Below, in pieces: positions 9,641 through 21,607 of a stretch of DNA of 64,000 nt (position 1 is its first letter; each line of letters opens with the position of its first letter). The DNA comes from Limnephilus marmoratus (Eukaryota; Arthropoda; Insecta; Trichoptera; Limnephilidae). The stretch covers positions 42,559,571 through 42,623,570 of the forward strand of contig OU862927.1 of assembly GCA_917880885.1 (NCBI GenBank), written 5' to 3'. The notes beneath the pieces were generated by a model, which worked only from the letters and a program-made list of their open reading frames with translations, was not told the origin of the DNA and did not search any database. The translations under genes were made by a program, and so were the position numbers.

Positions 9641-12215
9641 TCACTGACAACATAGACTGTTTTATCTCCTCGCTTGCAGAACTAACTTGCGAATGGTTAT
9701 GCCAGTCGGTAGAGCTGTCTTGTTGTTAAATAGAATAACTTCGAATATTGATATGTTTAACATCAATGAAGCCCAATTTAGACGGCAAGCTTTGTTGCTG
9801 TTGGGATAAATCTGCTTATCTAACTTTATCTGTTATCTCTCTTTTAAAAACGCTTTGAAATGTTTATTTTGAAGTGTTTTTAAAATTAATAAATTAAATT
9901 GAAAATAATGGAATCTCCACAATTGAAGAACGGTTCTATTTGGTTTTATCACTTTTTACCACTTCACAATATCAAAAATAACTTCTACCATTGACGCCAA
10001 ACTAGATAATAAGTTCTAAAAACCATCAATAAATCTAACCCATTTACAAAATAATTTTACCACCCTAAAAGCCAAGGGTTGTTATTATTATTATTATTCC
10101 TGTCAATCTTGACGGTACAATTAGGGGCATGAGCTGGAAAGGTGTATGCATAAAGATGCGCGATTTAGCACCGTGCGAAGACATTTGAATATATGCAAAT
10201 AGCTTTGTCTGGGCGTTCTGTTATCTCGGCTCCATACTAAATAATGGGTCTAGAAGACTATGTGTGGCAGACAGAAGGTACCTATTTGACTCTCTGAAGA
10301 CTAATTGTCTTAATAATATCTCAATTAGTGAGTGGTGTTGTTTGTTTTATTCAATTATGAATGTTTTATGTTATAAGAGTCTAAATAAAAAAGCCTAGTA
10401 CTATGAATTTTTAAAGCTCGCAATATTTGACGAACGGCAATACTGGCGCAAGTTGCGCACGGGATCTCAGACTCGATGACAGCGCATTTTTCAAGTACGA
10501 AATCAATCCATTTTGATCGTTGTCTAATGATTCGCAGTTCTTAGATTAAAAACAATTTGGAAGGCGGGTATGGGTACCGCCGTAAGACCATTAATTGGAT
10601 AACCAACACTTCTGCCACAGGTCACCATAAGTGGTTGGCTACATTTGTTGACTTAACACGAAGGATGATCGGTTTCATGAGGTGTGGTTTGATGGGGGTT
10701 ACGTCTGCTCACCAACTGCGTGGCGGGCCGGATAAGGAACTGGTTGAAGGAGGCCCTTCTCGATCCATCGCTTTTCACCGCAGTGGGAGGGATGATTCGT
10801 ACATCCGACGCTTCTGGATAAACTGAAGCCCAGATTCCTACCGACCCCGCTTACCCCTTTCCTTCTAAGAACGTCCTTTTCCTAGGATTAGGATTTTTGA
10901 AGAGAAACTTCTTTAGCGCCGTTAGTGACTTGAAATTCAGTTGAAACGGAAATGCGTCACAACTTAGTTCTACACAAATACTCGGTTCTAATATAATGCC
11001 GTAAATTCGCAACTCGGCGCGTGCCTTCCATACCGTAGTTGGCAAGGTGCCTGACAAGTCTCAGCGGCCAGAGAGACAGACATCAAGACAGGTTCGAATT
11101 CTACCAAATCCAAAAAAAAACATTTTTATTTTGTAAAATCAATATAAAATCTTCAAACCACTTTAAAAAAGCAATCACAAGAAAAGAAAACGACATCTAG
11201 CGACTTTCTAGTTTCACTTTTACCGCGTGTGGATTACATACTCTGATTTTTTTTTTGTAATATATAGAATATGAGTTACATTTAAACATAGTATATATTT
11301 TACAAAATATTATATTAAAGGTCATCCATTGGTCATATATACCTTAGGGAAGAGGAGCTCTTGTGCCTGATAAGGGAGCTACGATGTTCCAATGTTCTGC
11401 AATGCTCAATCCGATCAGACGGAATGTAAGTAAACAATGAACCAAATCTGAATGTTTTTATTTTTCAAATAGACAATTTCCCCTAAAAAGTGTGCTTTGT
11501 GAGATAGCTAAATTTATTAAATTAATGACAATTATGATAACAATAAAATAAAATTAATTTCCTAATTTTGTTTTGAAGAGTTTAAAGAGTTCCATACTTA
11601 TTTGTTACTAAATGGAAAGTAAAACTGTTCAAAATAAAATATTTATAAGTTGTTAATCTGTTAATACCTAGGAAAATACAATTAATTTCGTAAACTTGTA
11701 CTTGTAATTAGAATGCTTATTTTCGAAACAAAAATGAACAATGAAAAAAATATGAAAACATGCACAAAGCAAACTTAGCTTCCAAAATTAAAATTGTTTT
11801 TCGATTCTTATCAAGAGAATAACATGAAACGAATTATAAAATTGCCTTCTAAAAACAAAACCAATTTGCCATTTTTCTGTATATTTTTTCCTGCAAAGTC
11901 AGTCAAATTCCATGGTCTCCTGCAATTAGTATTCTTTAACGCGACCCGCGTAAGCATTACCAAATATATTGTAATTTGGGCGGACATTTCGGGAAAAAAG
12001 GCGATAGGGGCGGCCTCCATTTCATTTGGCCCATTGTTGTGTGGAATTAAAATTGGCGCTCTTAAGCAGGGCGTTATAGGTCCGAAATGACCTAAAGATG
12101 GTTCGTATCGAGTGTGTGATTCAACAAAAATATTTTGAAAAGTACTTAAATATTACTATTATACGTTATCGTGGGTCGGTCTACTACTTTTTTTTTAATT
12201 TTGGCAGTCTTTTTT
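9641..12215. other. No gene recognised; one dispersed repeat R copy inside
   Basis: Several open frames of 68-98 codons exist (10557-10826, 10851-11057, 11794-12090), but none shows a known domain, and no initiation or splice context stands out. 10896-10953 is a diverged copy of repeat R (AACTTCTTTAGCGCCGTTAGT, then GAAACGGAAATG) seen intact at 60697-60762. The remainder is AT-rich and featureless to my eye. Confidence 0.45.
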
Positions 12216-12613
12216 TAAGGTTTGAGTGGGTACCCATTGTCATTATTTCTTCTTCTTCTTGTACCCTGTCCATTCAACGGATGTTGTCCATCATGTTGGC
12301 TATGCGGAATTGTTTACTGCGGCCCGGAACAGCTCAATGATAGACTGGCCAAACCACTGTCTCAGGTTGTTCTGCCACGAGGTTCTCCTTCTTCCAGGGC
12401 CCCGTCTTCCGGCAAACTTTCCCTGCATTATGAGATGCAAGATCTCATAATCTCTGGATGTCTCATCACATGTCCAAGATATTGAAGTTTTCGGATTTTT
12501 ACAGTTTTAATAACTACTTCTTCTTTATTCATCCGAACCATAACATCTTCATTCGTTTTTTTTATTGTTATCAAGTTTAATTTGTAGAACTCCATTTTAA
12601 TTAAATTTTTTTA

Positions 12614-13011
12614 TTATGTAATCAATAATATTATTATTAAATTAATGAAAACAGTTTATTTTTAAACAAGTTCTGCTGTGTAATTATTATTACGCGTGAC
12701 AGCTGTTTCGCCTTCTAAAGGCATTATCAAACTGTGGTCATGCCACATACAGACGATATATTTATACTATTTGAGTGAGTGATTTAAATGAGTCACAATA
12801 TAATTAGACGCATAGCGACTTTCAGTCGAAGTGGGAAATTACAGTAATTGGGAAAATAATAACCATTAATAGTCTCAGTAGAAATTAGAAATGAGTCATA
12901 GTAAATACCTCTCTAGAAATATTATAAATATATCGTCTGTACACAGTAGAACTTGTTTAAAAATAAACTGTTTTTATTAATTTAATAATAATATTATTGA
13001 TTATATAATTA
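12614..13011. mobile_element. Foldback family A, copy 1
   Basis: The left arm (12614-12683) and right arm (12943-13011) are near-identical reverse complements, with cores ATTAATGAAAACAGTTTATT and TTTAAACAAGTTCTGCTGTG. A second, inner pair lies around ACGATATATTTATA. A related element with longer arms is at 26716-26972. It interrupts an RTE-like LINE, so it moved in later. No coding capacity. Confidence 0.8.
12695..12736 (-). ncRNA. Degenerate hammerhead-like motif (family A)
   Basis: On the minus strand TTTGATAA is followed by a perfect 5-bp hairpin (GCCTT-TAG-AAGGC) and GAAAC (12705-12709), then AGCTGTC. The bases ACAGCTGT form a perfect palindrome in the position of stem III and end in U-C as a cleavage site would. 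The first core base is T instead of C and helix I looks weak, so this copy is probably inactive. Confidence 0.4.
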
Positions 13012-13301
13012 AAAAAATTAAAATCTTTATTTGTAACCCTGTCCATCCAGCTTATTTTAAGTATTCTTCTGTAGATCCACATCTCGAATGCCTCAAGTCG
13101 CCTAATTAGTTCTTCAGTAAGCGTCCGTGCTGCCATTCCATAAAATAATATCGAAAACACGTAGCATCATTACATCGTCATTATTTATGTACTCGTAATT
13201 ACTAGCAGTCCTGTGAATAGTAGATCTAGTTTCAAAACAATACGTTTTTAATTTTGTCTTATTTAATACATAAAAACCAAAATTTTATCTCAAATCGTAA
13301 T

Positions 13302-13338
13302 GTATGTATATAAGGTCGGTAGGTCCTTATATACATAC
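13302..13338. repeat. Perfect 14-bp hairpin
   Basis: GTATGTATATAAGG (13302-13315) and its reverse complement (13325-13338) are separated by nine bases. Nothing else supports a small RNA gene here. Confidence 0.8.
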
Positions 13339-13968
13339 CTCGCTACTTAATTAGAAACCATATGTTTTATTTAAACTTTTTTTAATTTCTGACAACTGAT
13401 ATTGTGTTTAAGTGTAATAAAATAACACAGAAAGGCATAACCGTTCATCAGTATAATATTTTTAAATACCTACTTAACTGTTGACCCCGTCAACATTTTG
13501 TTTAATTCACTACAAGTTTTCGGCATTGGTTATTTTAATGAGTAACTTGTATATATATTGTACCAGAAATAGGGTATACTTTTATATATAACTGAATGCT
13601 CAATCCAAATTTTATTTTTTTGGAGATGTCTGACTAATCAGCTGGACGATCGACATGTATCAAATTTAAAAAAATCGCATAAAAGGCTTTTCTTTGGGTA
13701 GAAATTTTAATCTATATACGACAAATTTGTGTTCCAACTTAAAGTGGTCGTTTTCAATTTAAATTTACGCCCATTAATGTGCTTATTTAATAAAAAAATA
13801 AAAATTATATTTTATCATTTAATAGTAAAGAAAATAGATCAAATATTTTTCTAGCTACCATTAACTATCAAATAATTACCGAAGTGACCTCTAAAATCAT
13901 GAAAACTGTAATATTTTTTTAATTTAAAACACAAAAAGTACATATACAAACAAGATTTTTGCAATATT

Positions 13969-14355
13969 CAACACAAATTCCTAAGATATATAAATTTTAA
14001 ACTCGGTATTCCCATTGAAAACATAAATTATAATTACTTTATGAAAGAATTAAATTTATTAAAACTCTCAGATCGAAGAATTATATCCGACTTAATATTT
14101 ATGTTCAAAATTGTAAATGGTAGAATAGACAGTCCTGATTTAACTAAGCTCATCGAATTTCATATACCCATTAGAGCAACTCGCTCCAAAATCTTGTTTC
14201 ATTGTAACAACAACAGAACTGAGTACACGAAACACTCGCTTTTACCTAGATTACATGAAGTTAGTAATAGATACGCAGATATGGCGGATCTATTTAACTG
14301 CACGGAAGCTAGGTACAAGAAGGCTATTCTGTCATATATCTTCAATCAATTTTAA
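13969..14355 (+). pseudogene. CR1-like LINE, C-terminal fragment
   Basis: The frame opens upstream of the first Met: KFLRYINFKLGIPIE, then LLKLSDRRIISDLIFMFKIVNG, IDSPDLTKLIEFHIP and TKHSLLPRLHE. This is the usual C-terminal tail after the reverse transcriptase thumb in CR1/Jockey-like LINEs. The end (TAA at 14353-14355) seems intact. Everything 5' of the tail is missing. Its 3' flank received the hAT element at 14463. Confidence 0.75.
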
Positions 14356-14829
14356 TTTATACGATAGTATTGAATGTAATTGTAGCCCTTTGTGTCATTT
14401 CTTAATCAAATGCCAAAATTAACTTAACTATTTTTTAAAATTATTTCCTATGTACCTGCAACCAGAGGCGTAGCGTGGGGGGGCGGGGGGGGGGCGGCCC
14501 GCCCCGGGCGGCACTTTTAAGGGGGGCGGCAAATTTTCACAATAAATTATAACATTATCTTGGAAAAATTTAAACCATTTCAAATCATTATTCTACGATC
14601 CTTTGGTTCTACGATCCTTTCGTTTACGAATCTATCTCTTTTTTTTAATTCATTAAAAATATCAAAAACTATATTTTTTAAAGCTGCAAATTTCGCAATT
14701 CGTAGGAAAAACGTACGCTTATTATGAGAGTAATACTAATTAAAGCTGATAGACTCGCAAACAGATTCACTCTTAATTAAAATCAGAATTGTGTTCAGAA
14801 TGTATTAACGACTGAATTTCAGTTGTGCA

Positions 14830-16500
14830 TTCATCTGCTGATACATTTCGAAAGAGACCATTATTTTATTCGAAGTGCAGTTATAAAATTCTAGTTGTAG
14901 ATTATGCATGTGCTGCCAGAATCAAAGAGAAACCATTTTCATTTTCTGAGTGTAGTTTTAATTCGACAAATACAAATTTAATTTGACCCGTCTAATCACA
15001 GGAGACGCAAATTATCCCACACATTAATTTTGACAATAAAATTGGGAAATTTAGTCCCACACATTTAATTTTAAATAAATTTGTTATTGCGATTAAAAGT
15101 TAAGATACAGTTTTATAACATTTTTTTTTAAGAAAAGGAATCTGTATTTAAAATTTTAAGTTTATTCTATTTTAGGTACTTTAATTCGAATATTTGCAGG
15201 CGTGTATTTTTGAGCCAATTCACGTTTACAAAATTAAAATTTTAATGTTTAGAAACAATAATGTTCTAATAAGCACATCGAAAAAATTACTTTATCTAGA
15301 TTTTAGAACAGTTTTTTTTTAATAAAAAGGAACATTGCATGGGAAGAACCGGAAATTTTGTGCGGAAACATTGACAGGCAAAAGTTTATAGTTATTTTTT
15401 TCTTATTATTCGAAGGGTTAAACCAGTTTTCATGATGTAAACTTCCATTTGAGAATTCATCTGCAGACACAATTCAAAGGAAAACGTTATCTTATTCAGT
15501 TATTAAATTCTAATTCAGTTCAATTCTAATCTCAGACTCTGTATGTGCTGCCAGAATCAAAGAAAAACCATATTCGTGTTCTGAGTGTACTTTTAATTCA
15601 CCGCATATAGACTTAATTCTAACCAATTTTGGGTTGAGAATGCAAATTTCCAGTTGTGGATTCATGTGTTGACACATTTCGAAAGAAAACATGCTCTTAT
15701 TCGAAGTTCAGTTATAATATTCTATTTGCAGACTATGTATGTGCTGCCAGAATCAAAGAAAAACCATTTTCATGTTTTTTGTTTGAGTGTAGTTTTAATT
15801 CACCGCATTCAAACTGGTTTTGCGTTCAGAATACAACGATACATTAAATAACGAGTTGCAGATTCATCCTGCATCGAGTGAAGCTTTACATTTGAATTAC
15901 ATAATGCTGTAAAATTCTGAAAAATTGATTGTTGCGTATGTAACTATTTTTTGGGGACTCTAAGGCAGTATCAATCAATCAACTTTGGAGTAGAATTTAA
16001 ATACATGATTTTCATTGAAAGAATACTCGTCAAATGTGATTATTAAAAAATCCGGCTTGTGTATAAATAGGTCGTAATAAAAAAATTGGATTTCCATATA
16101 CAACCCCACCCCCCACCGCTTGAAGTACCCAAATAAGGGGGCGGCGAAATTTTCCTCCACCCCGATGTTCTGAATGTAGGTTTAATTCCCCACAAACAGA
16201 TTTAATTAAAACCAGTTTTGTGTTCAGAATGTAAATGCCAGCAGAATCAAAGAAAAACCCTTTTCATGTTTTGAGTGTAGTTTTAATTCACCGCGTACAG
16301 ATTTAATTAAAACCAGTTTTATGTTCAGAATGTAATTGCCGACAGATTTAAAGAAAAACTATTTTCATGTTCTGAGTGTAGCTTTAATTCACCACATACA
16401 GATGTAATTAAAACCATTTTTGTGTTCAGAATATAAGTGCGGCTAGAATCAAAGAAAAACCGTTTTTATGTTCTGAGTGTAGTTTTGATAAACAGTTGAT
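14830..16500 (+). pseudogene. Decayed C2H2 zinc-finger-like array carried by the hAT element
   Basis: Repeated units contain GAATCAAAGAAAAACCATTT followed by TCATGTTCTGAGTGTAGTTT, at about 14917, 15552, 15750, 16242, 16340 and 16447. In one frame this reads RIKEKPFSC-x-ECSFNS, resembling the linker and first two cysteines of a C2H2 finger. Intervening units such as 15655-15740 read like a second finger type (FRKKTCSYSKFSYN). Histidines, spacing and frame are not kept from unit to unit and stops are frequent. I infer an old capture of a zinc-finger exon; chance resemblance of a tandem repeat is the alternative. Confidence 0.5.
14997..15417. mobile_element. piggyBac-type MITE, copy 2 (421 bp), inside the hAT element
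   Basis: This is a shorter relative of 3598-4263 with the same ends (CCCGTCTAATCACAGGAGAC at the left, TTATTCGAAGGG at the right). It is flanked by TTGA (14993-14996, one change from TTAA) and TTAA (15418-15421). The flanking bases rebuild the repeat-unit context of the surrounding array (TTTAATTAAAACC), which fits insertion at a TTAA inside the hAT element. Confidence 0.8.
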
Positions 16501-16929
16501 GACAGTTTTGTGTTATCAATATATCAATAAGTTGCTAATTCATCGTGTACCGAGTGAAGCTCTGCATCTGAGTTGCATTCCATACGTATGCGCGATGAAG
16601 ATGCGAAATTCTATTACAGGCATACCATTCTCGATTTCTGAGAGCAGTTATATATAAATTTGTAGTAGAATTTATAAGCATGATTTTATTGGAAGAGTAC
16701 TCGGCACATAGGATTATAAGAATCGGCATAGAAAAATAGGATCTCTACCCCCCCCCCCCCGGTCAGCGCTTGAAAATCTGCGGAAAAAGTACCTGTAGAA
16801 GTTAGGGGGGGGGGGGGGGGGGGCGGCAAAATTTTCCCCCGCCCCGGGCGGCCTATACCCACGCTACGCCACTGCCTGCAACTAATATTTTGTGACATGT
16901 AATATGTATTTATGGTATATTTTATGGTT

Positions 16930-16985
16930 ACTTGTTATAGTGACCCGACAGTTGATCCGCCAACTGTCGGGTCACCTTAACAAGT
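16930..16985. repeat. 25-bp inverted repeat hairpin
   Basis: 16930-16954 and 16961-16985 pair with three mismatches. The inner 15 bp (GTGACCCGACAGTTG) are perfect, with a six-base loop ATCCGC. It stands alone just right of the hAT element. Confidence 0.85.
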
Positions 16986-16989
16986 ATTC

Positions 16990-17690
16990 GGTAGGACGAG
17001 CACCAAGGCAGGAGAAAACCCCCGAAAGCCAGCCTCCGGTCAACCAATCAAAAATAAACCAACCTTGATATTAGGAATAAAATATTATTGCATTGCTCAA
17101 ACTTTCTACCTACATAATAATATTACCATACACCGTTAATAAATAAATAAAAAAATATCTTTATTTTAAAATAGTTTTAAGTTTGCTGGGGTATATTGGC
17201 CTCAAATCCAAATTCAGATTTTGTATGAAAAAGCCGCGCAGCTTCTTTTTTACTATGTAACTGTAACAATAGGCCTTGAATATTTCAGCTATTTACGAAC
17301 ACGTTTCAATATTACGTCAACATATTAATACGCGACCTCATAATATTATTTAAAAAATTCGAACAACAGACTTGATAAGCAATTTATTCGATCGTTGTTT
17401 CCCCATGTGCGCACCCCCTTTATCCATACTCCATTAGTGTTTAGCATATCAAAGGGGATGAACGATGAAAATTGCCACGAAGCCTTCGGAGGCTTTAGGG
17501 GTTACATTCAGCCAGCCTGCCTGCTGCCTGCTGCCTCTCCCCGCTCTTGCTACCAGTTTAACGGAATAACGGAATAATGCCTCTGATCGATGACTGCAGA
17601 TACCGCGATGTGGAATTTATCTATCAAATTTAAATTGCTTCAAAATGTGCATGTAACATATGCCAATGAAAATTGTACATAATATAATAA
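16990..17690. other. No gene seen
   Basis: AT-rich DNA. AATAAATAAAAAAATATCTT near 17145 may be the tail of an old retroelement. No recognisable frame. Confidence 0.45.
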
Positions 17691-17698
17691 CTAACTTA

Positions 17699-17911
17699 CC
17701 ATTACCCGCAGGGGTAGGCAGAGATAACGGACCGCCAAACAACTCGGTCTTGGCACAAATTCTGTGCCTCATTTCACATTCATATATCGTCTCATACGTA
17801 CTCTTATAATATTCTGATTCTCGACATGGCTCGACCCAAGTATCTGATTCACTTGATCGTGATATGTCTTTCTCGGCGTCCCCGACTTCTTCTATCATTC
17901 ACATCATACCA
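17699..17911 (-). pseudogene. RTE-like LINE, 3' end fragment
   Basis: The minus-strand peptide resembles the C-terminus of the LINE at 55777-56396 (a DTWVEPCRESEYYKS segment, then CEMRHRICAKTELFGGP, then LSLPTPAGNG). The 3' tail ATGGTAAGTTAGTTAT is also the same type. The fragment stops at the TTA beside the Academ-like transposon, and I did not find its continuation on the far side of that element. Confidence 0.7.
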
Positions 17912-17914
17912 TTA

Positions 17915-18360
17915 TAGTCCAGTCAGCCTGTGTCGTAGAACACCAGTTGAAGGAACTAAATAGTATAAAGCTAATTTTTTCCCCATCGACTACTACCATT
18001 TAGACAAGTGTTTAGCAAAAAGTCCCCGCTCCTACCCCTCTTGCTTCCCCCCCTGTGCCCCCCCAAACATGAAAAGTGTAAGGGTTTCGTAAATTGCTTC
18101 TATCTCGATTACTAAACAACATATCGTATTGAATTTTTTTTATTCTCTTTGCTGTAACATTGTCTATAATTAATGTCCAGTTAACTTTCGTCGTAACTTT
18201 TACCGTTTGTTTGTAATTCGTATGATAAGGTAAAAATTTGCATATTTTTTGGCAAGTAATTTTACTTTTTGTCACATAACTTTTTACGCCGACATTTTAT
18301 GAAAAAATATTTTCCACAAAAGTTGTAGTCCCTATTATTACCTTTAAAATGATATATTTT
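17915..18360 (+). repeat. Left terminal inverted repeat of the Academ-like element
   Basis: About 446 bp pairing with 22797-23230. It includes a C-rich run near 18045-18068 opposite a G-rich run near 23091-23135. An 11-bp indel near 17934-17950 and scattered substitutions separate the arms, so the insertion is not very recent. Confidence 0.9.
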
Positions 18361-18544
18361 AACGTGTACTTTATGTACTAGTAAACGCCAGATATGAACC
18401 GTGAATGCTTTGTGCGCACCGTCCCTGCGTCGCTCCGCGACACTGATGTCGGAACTTGTTCCCTCACATCCCGACTTATCCTAGCCTGTCCTGTGCCCTT
18501 TGTAGTACTAGTGGAAATCGTGAACGTGAAATAATAGTTATTCA

Positions 18545-18662
18545 CTTTGCTGCTAGGCCCTGCGGGCGGCTTTTAGTTCGGCTTCGCCCGGTTTGAGTGT
18601 TTGTGACCATTTTGTAAATCCAACAGGAGCTCCTAAAATAGCCAGTTCCTCGGATCTACTGT
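18545..18662 (+). repeat. 118-bp segment shared with 31425-31550
   Basis: CTGCTAGGCCCTG-x-GGGCGGCTTTT followed by GCTTCGCCC recurs at 31431-31480, and weaker similarity continues to CGTTCCTCG there. Here it lies just before the coding region, so it may be the 5' untranslated part of the transposon, with the second copy a fragment of a relative. Confidence 0.7.
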
Positions 18663-21607
18663 AATCCTGTGACTCCAAAAACACCTGTGTCGAGTGATGT
18701 CCGAGTTCCACGTGTCAAGACATGCGACTTTGAAGGTAAATTCAATGTCCCAGTTTTAATGTATACTAAAATGGAGAAAAGTGGCTTAAAGTCCTTAACA
18801 ATAGAAAACATTTCTGAAAATATGCCCACTCAATGCTTAGTCTCAGCTCGTAACATGTTTTGGTTATGTAGTTTTGCTTTTGTGCCAATTTCACTACCTG
18901 GATGGTCTGGATATATGCGAAACTGTTACGATGATAGACAAAACTTTGAACCATCTTATGTACAGGCTTTGCCTTTTATAAGCATAGATCCAGAAAATCC
19001 GACTGCTATTTACTCTGCCCTTAGTTACGCTTCTAAAGAAAGCAAGTTAGCTGGCCAGCCGTGTATTGTGACATTTGACCAACCACTTTTCCTGAAAGCA
19101 GTAGACATTGTTGCAAGTTCTTCTATAGAAAGTGAAATATCTGGAGTAATCGTCAGACTAGGCGGATTCCATCTTCTAATGAGTTTCCTTGGTTGCTTAG
19201 GAAAGTTTATGGAAGATAGTGGAATCGAAGAAATATGTACCTCTGTTTATGGAAAATCAACGATTCCTCACCTTATGTCAGGACATGCTTACGCAAGGTC
19301 TTATAGAGCTCACATGATGACCCAGGCAGCTTTGATATTACTGCTATTCGAGGAATGTTCATCTCTTAAAGAAATGATTACAAACGACTTTAAGGATATT
19401 AATAACCAAACAATAAACAAACAAACAACTGTTGAAGACGCCATGAGAGATTATAAAACAAATGAAATAATGAAAAGACTAGAAGAAGTGTATGAAGATT
19501 TGGTTAAAACTAGTAGAACTTCAAAACCGTGGCTACAAGAGTTTAAATTGGTGAATTTGGTTCTAGACTTTATCCTGGCAGAGAGAATCGGCGATTGGAA
19601 TTTGCACATTAATACAGTCAAGCAAATGACACCGTATTTCCATGCTGCTGGACATTTGCTCTACGCCAAATCCGCATAAATATACTTACAACAAATGTTG
19701 AGTGTACAAACGAAAATGTCAAATGAAGACTTCGAAAGGTTCGTCAATAAACGTTTCTTTACAGTTCGGCGTACAGATGGATTTTTAGAGCAGACATTAA
19801 TGCGATCATCAAAATCCATAGGTGGGCTTACTCATGGACGAGGATTAAGCGAGAGGACGCTAACCAAATTCAATGCTTGTGCTCCTGGATCCCTACAAAT
19901 TTGTGAGGCTTTCGAGAAGTTCTCTGGCTGCTTGACTCAGTTTAACGAACAGCACACTGAACTAAGATGCAGTAGAAGAGAAAGGGATTTGCAAGATATT
20001 AGTACATTTCTCGGATGGCTGCGTATTCATAATCCTTTCCGACAGAGCAAAGATTTAATGTCTTTATCCTCTGGTCTAGCAGTGATAAGTTCTGGTGTAA
20101 ACTGCGATGAAGCGTATGATGTAGGAATTAACTGCTTAAAAGACATCGAAGGAAATAATTTTGCAGATGTTAAATTGAAAAGAAAAAATAAAGTTAAAAC
20201 TATAGGCTCCGTAGTAAGTGGCATAAATGTGAGAGCTGAAAAAGTGCCAATTAATCCTGATCAGCTGTTTAATAGGGTTATTTGTATGTCTCAAGGAACA
20301 AATAATCTCAAACAATACTTCAACTATGAACTCAGCCCATACCCTTTGTCTTTATTTGAAAACAATAAAATGATAAGAAATGGAACTAAATCAAGTCTTA
20401 TGAAAATATTTGAAAAATGGACAGTTAGCAACGAAGTTTTTGAGAATTTGCCCCCAAAAATATATGTAGTAGATGGAGGGTATCTTTTGTGTTATTTGGC
20501 CTGACAAAGTAACATATAGCAGCATCATAGAGAAGTATGTTGATACTGTAATGAAACGGTATGGGAAAGATTGTCATGTTGTGTTCGATGGGTATCTTGA
20601 CTATCCCACCACAAATGGGGTCAAACATATGCGGAGAAGTAAAAAAACATCTCTAGAAATGAAATTCAACGTTAATATGGAGTGCTCTGTGAAGCAAAAT
20701 GAATTTTTGGCAAATCCAAAAAACAAAAGCCAGCTTATTGAACAGCTCTCTCAAAAGCTTAATGAAGCAAACATTCCAACCATTGTGGCGGAGGAAGATG
20801 CAGATACTGAAGTGGTCGGAAGAGCAATAGATGTTTCCCAGATTCAAAGTGGGAGGCCTGTAGTTGTTGTCGGACAAGATACTGATCTTTTCGTTCTATT
20901 GTTAGGGCTACCACAGTGTCAAAATGTGCGACTATTCTTTCACAAACCCTCTGGCACACCATCAACGTATGACATCAGCAAGATTCGTGAAGAGATTGGT
21001 GATATGAAGGATGTGATATATTATTTTTGCATGCTATCACAGGATGTGATACCACGTCTTATTTATTTGGCAAAGGCAAAATTAACGCGTACAAATTGCT
21101 AAGTTCATCAAATGATCTCCGCACAAAAGTTTTACAGTTTTATGAAAAACAGGCAGACAAAAATATTCTCAAAGAGGTAGGAGAGGCTTTTGTCTTGAAA
21201 CTATATGGATGCACAAGGTCTGCATGTCTGAATGACAGTAGATATTTAATGTACCTTAAAAGCTGTTGCAAAAATGTCATAAAAATCCAAATTTAATATG
21301 GTGTCTGTCCCTCCAACATCTGGTGCTGCTTCAAAAATGGATCGGAGATAAGGAAATCACCGCTACGGACTGGAGATGGATTTTAACTGACAACATGCTG
21401 TACCCAGTGCACTTAAAAAAACCACCGGCAGCTGAATAAGTTATAAACTTAGTTTCCTGCAACTGCAAAAAGGCTTGCAAAAATAATTGTAGCTGCTTTA
21501 AAGCATCACTTGATTGCACAGAAATGTGCGGGAGCTGTGGCGGATCATGCTGCAATGTAACTTTGGTTGAAGTCGAGGAAAATGAAGAACTTCTCATGGA
21601 AGTTTAA
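18642..21607 (+). pseudogene. Academ-like transposase/nuclease, broken
   Basis: The N-terminal two thirds contain phrases found in a large family of unnamed invertebrate proteins (TFDQPLFLKA, then VRLGGFHLLMSFLGCLGKFM, then GHAYARSYRAHMMTQAAL). About 20560-21100 looks like a PIN/XPG-type nuclease region: HVVFDGYLDYP, acidic EEDADTEVV and VVGQDTDLFVLLL, then AITGCDTTSYLFGKGK. The end is a cysteine cluster (CNCKKACKNNCSC, then CGSCGGSCC at about 21462-21555), like a CXC domain. The open region starts after TAG at 18639 with no clear ATG, so a 5' exon may be missing. Breaks: stop TAA at 19677-19679, frameshifts near 20490, 21025 and 21280, a likely deletion with frameshift near 21335, and TAA at 21437-21439. 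The final stop is 21605-21607. Confidence 0.75.

Larger units (their letters stand above)
12220..13160 (-). pseudogene. RTE-like LINE, C-terminal end, split by a foldback element
   Basis: Two minus-strand pieces belong together. 13012-13160 reads RRLEAFEMWIYRRILKISWMDRVTN, which is the strongly conserved C-terminal segment of RTE-type polymerases. 12220-12500 continues with the YLGHVMRHPE-like segment and a GPW/GRRR-TSW-x-NLRQWFG-like tail, with frame breaks. Between them sits the foldback element 12614-13011. This LINE family differs from the one at 9330, 17699 and 55777. It is inactive: there is no catalytic core and the frame is broken. Confidence 0.7.
14463..16874. mobile_element. Non-autonomous hAT transposon (2.4 kb)
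   Basis: The ends CAGAGGCGTAGCGTGGG (left) and CAGTGGCGTAGCGTGGG (right, reverse complement) are hAT-type terminal inverted repeats. They are flanked by a perfect 8-bp duplication CCTGCAAC (14455-14462 and 16875-16882), the hAT hallmark. G- or C-homopolymer stretches lie just inside both ends. There is no hAT transposase. Instead the body holds repeated zinc-finger-like units and a subterminal segment present twice (about 15950-16160 and 16640-16860). It therefore looks like a transposon that picked up host or repeat sequence and grew by internal duplication. Confidence 0.9.

Noticed and set aside
10557..10826. 89-codon open frame
   Set aside because: Starts at a non-ATG codon and matches no family I know.
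11794..12090. 98-codon open frame
   Set aside because: No recognisable domain, and the overlapping opposite frame is equally long; treated as chance.
16750..16830. Poly-C/poly-G runs as G-quadruplex regulatory sites
   Set aside because: They are symmetric parts of the hAT ends and their lengths are likely unreliable, so no regulatory claim is made.
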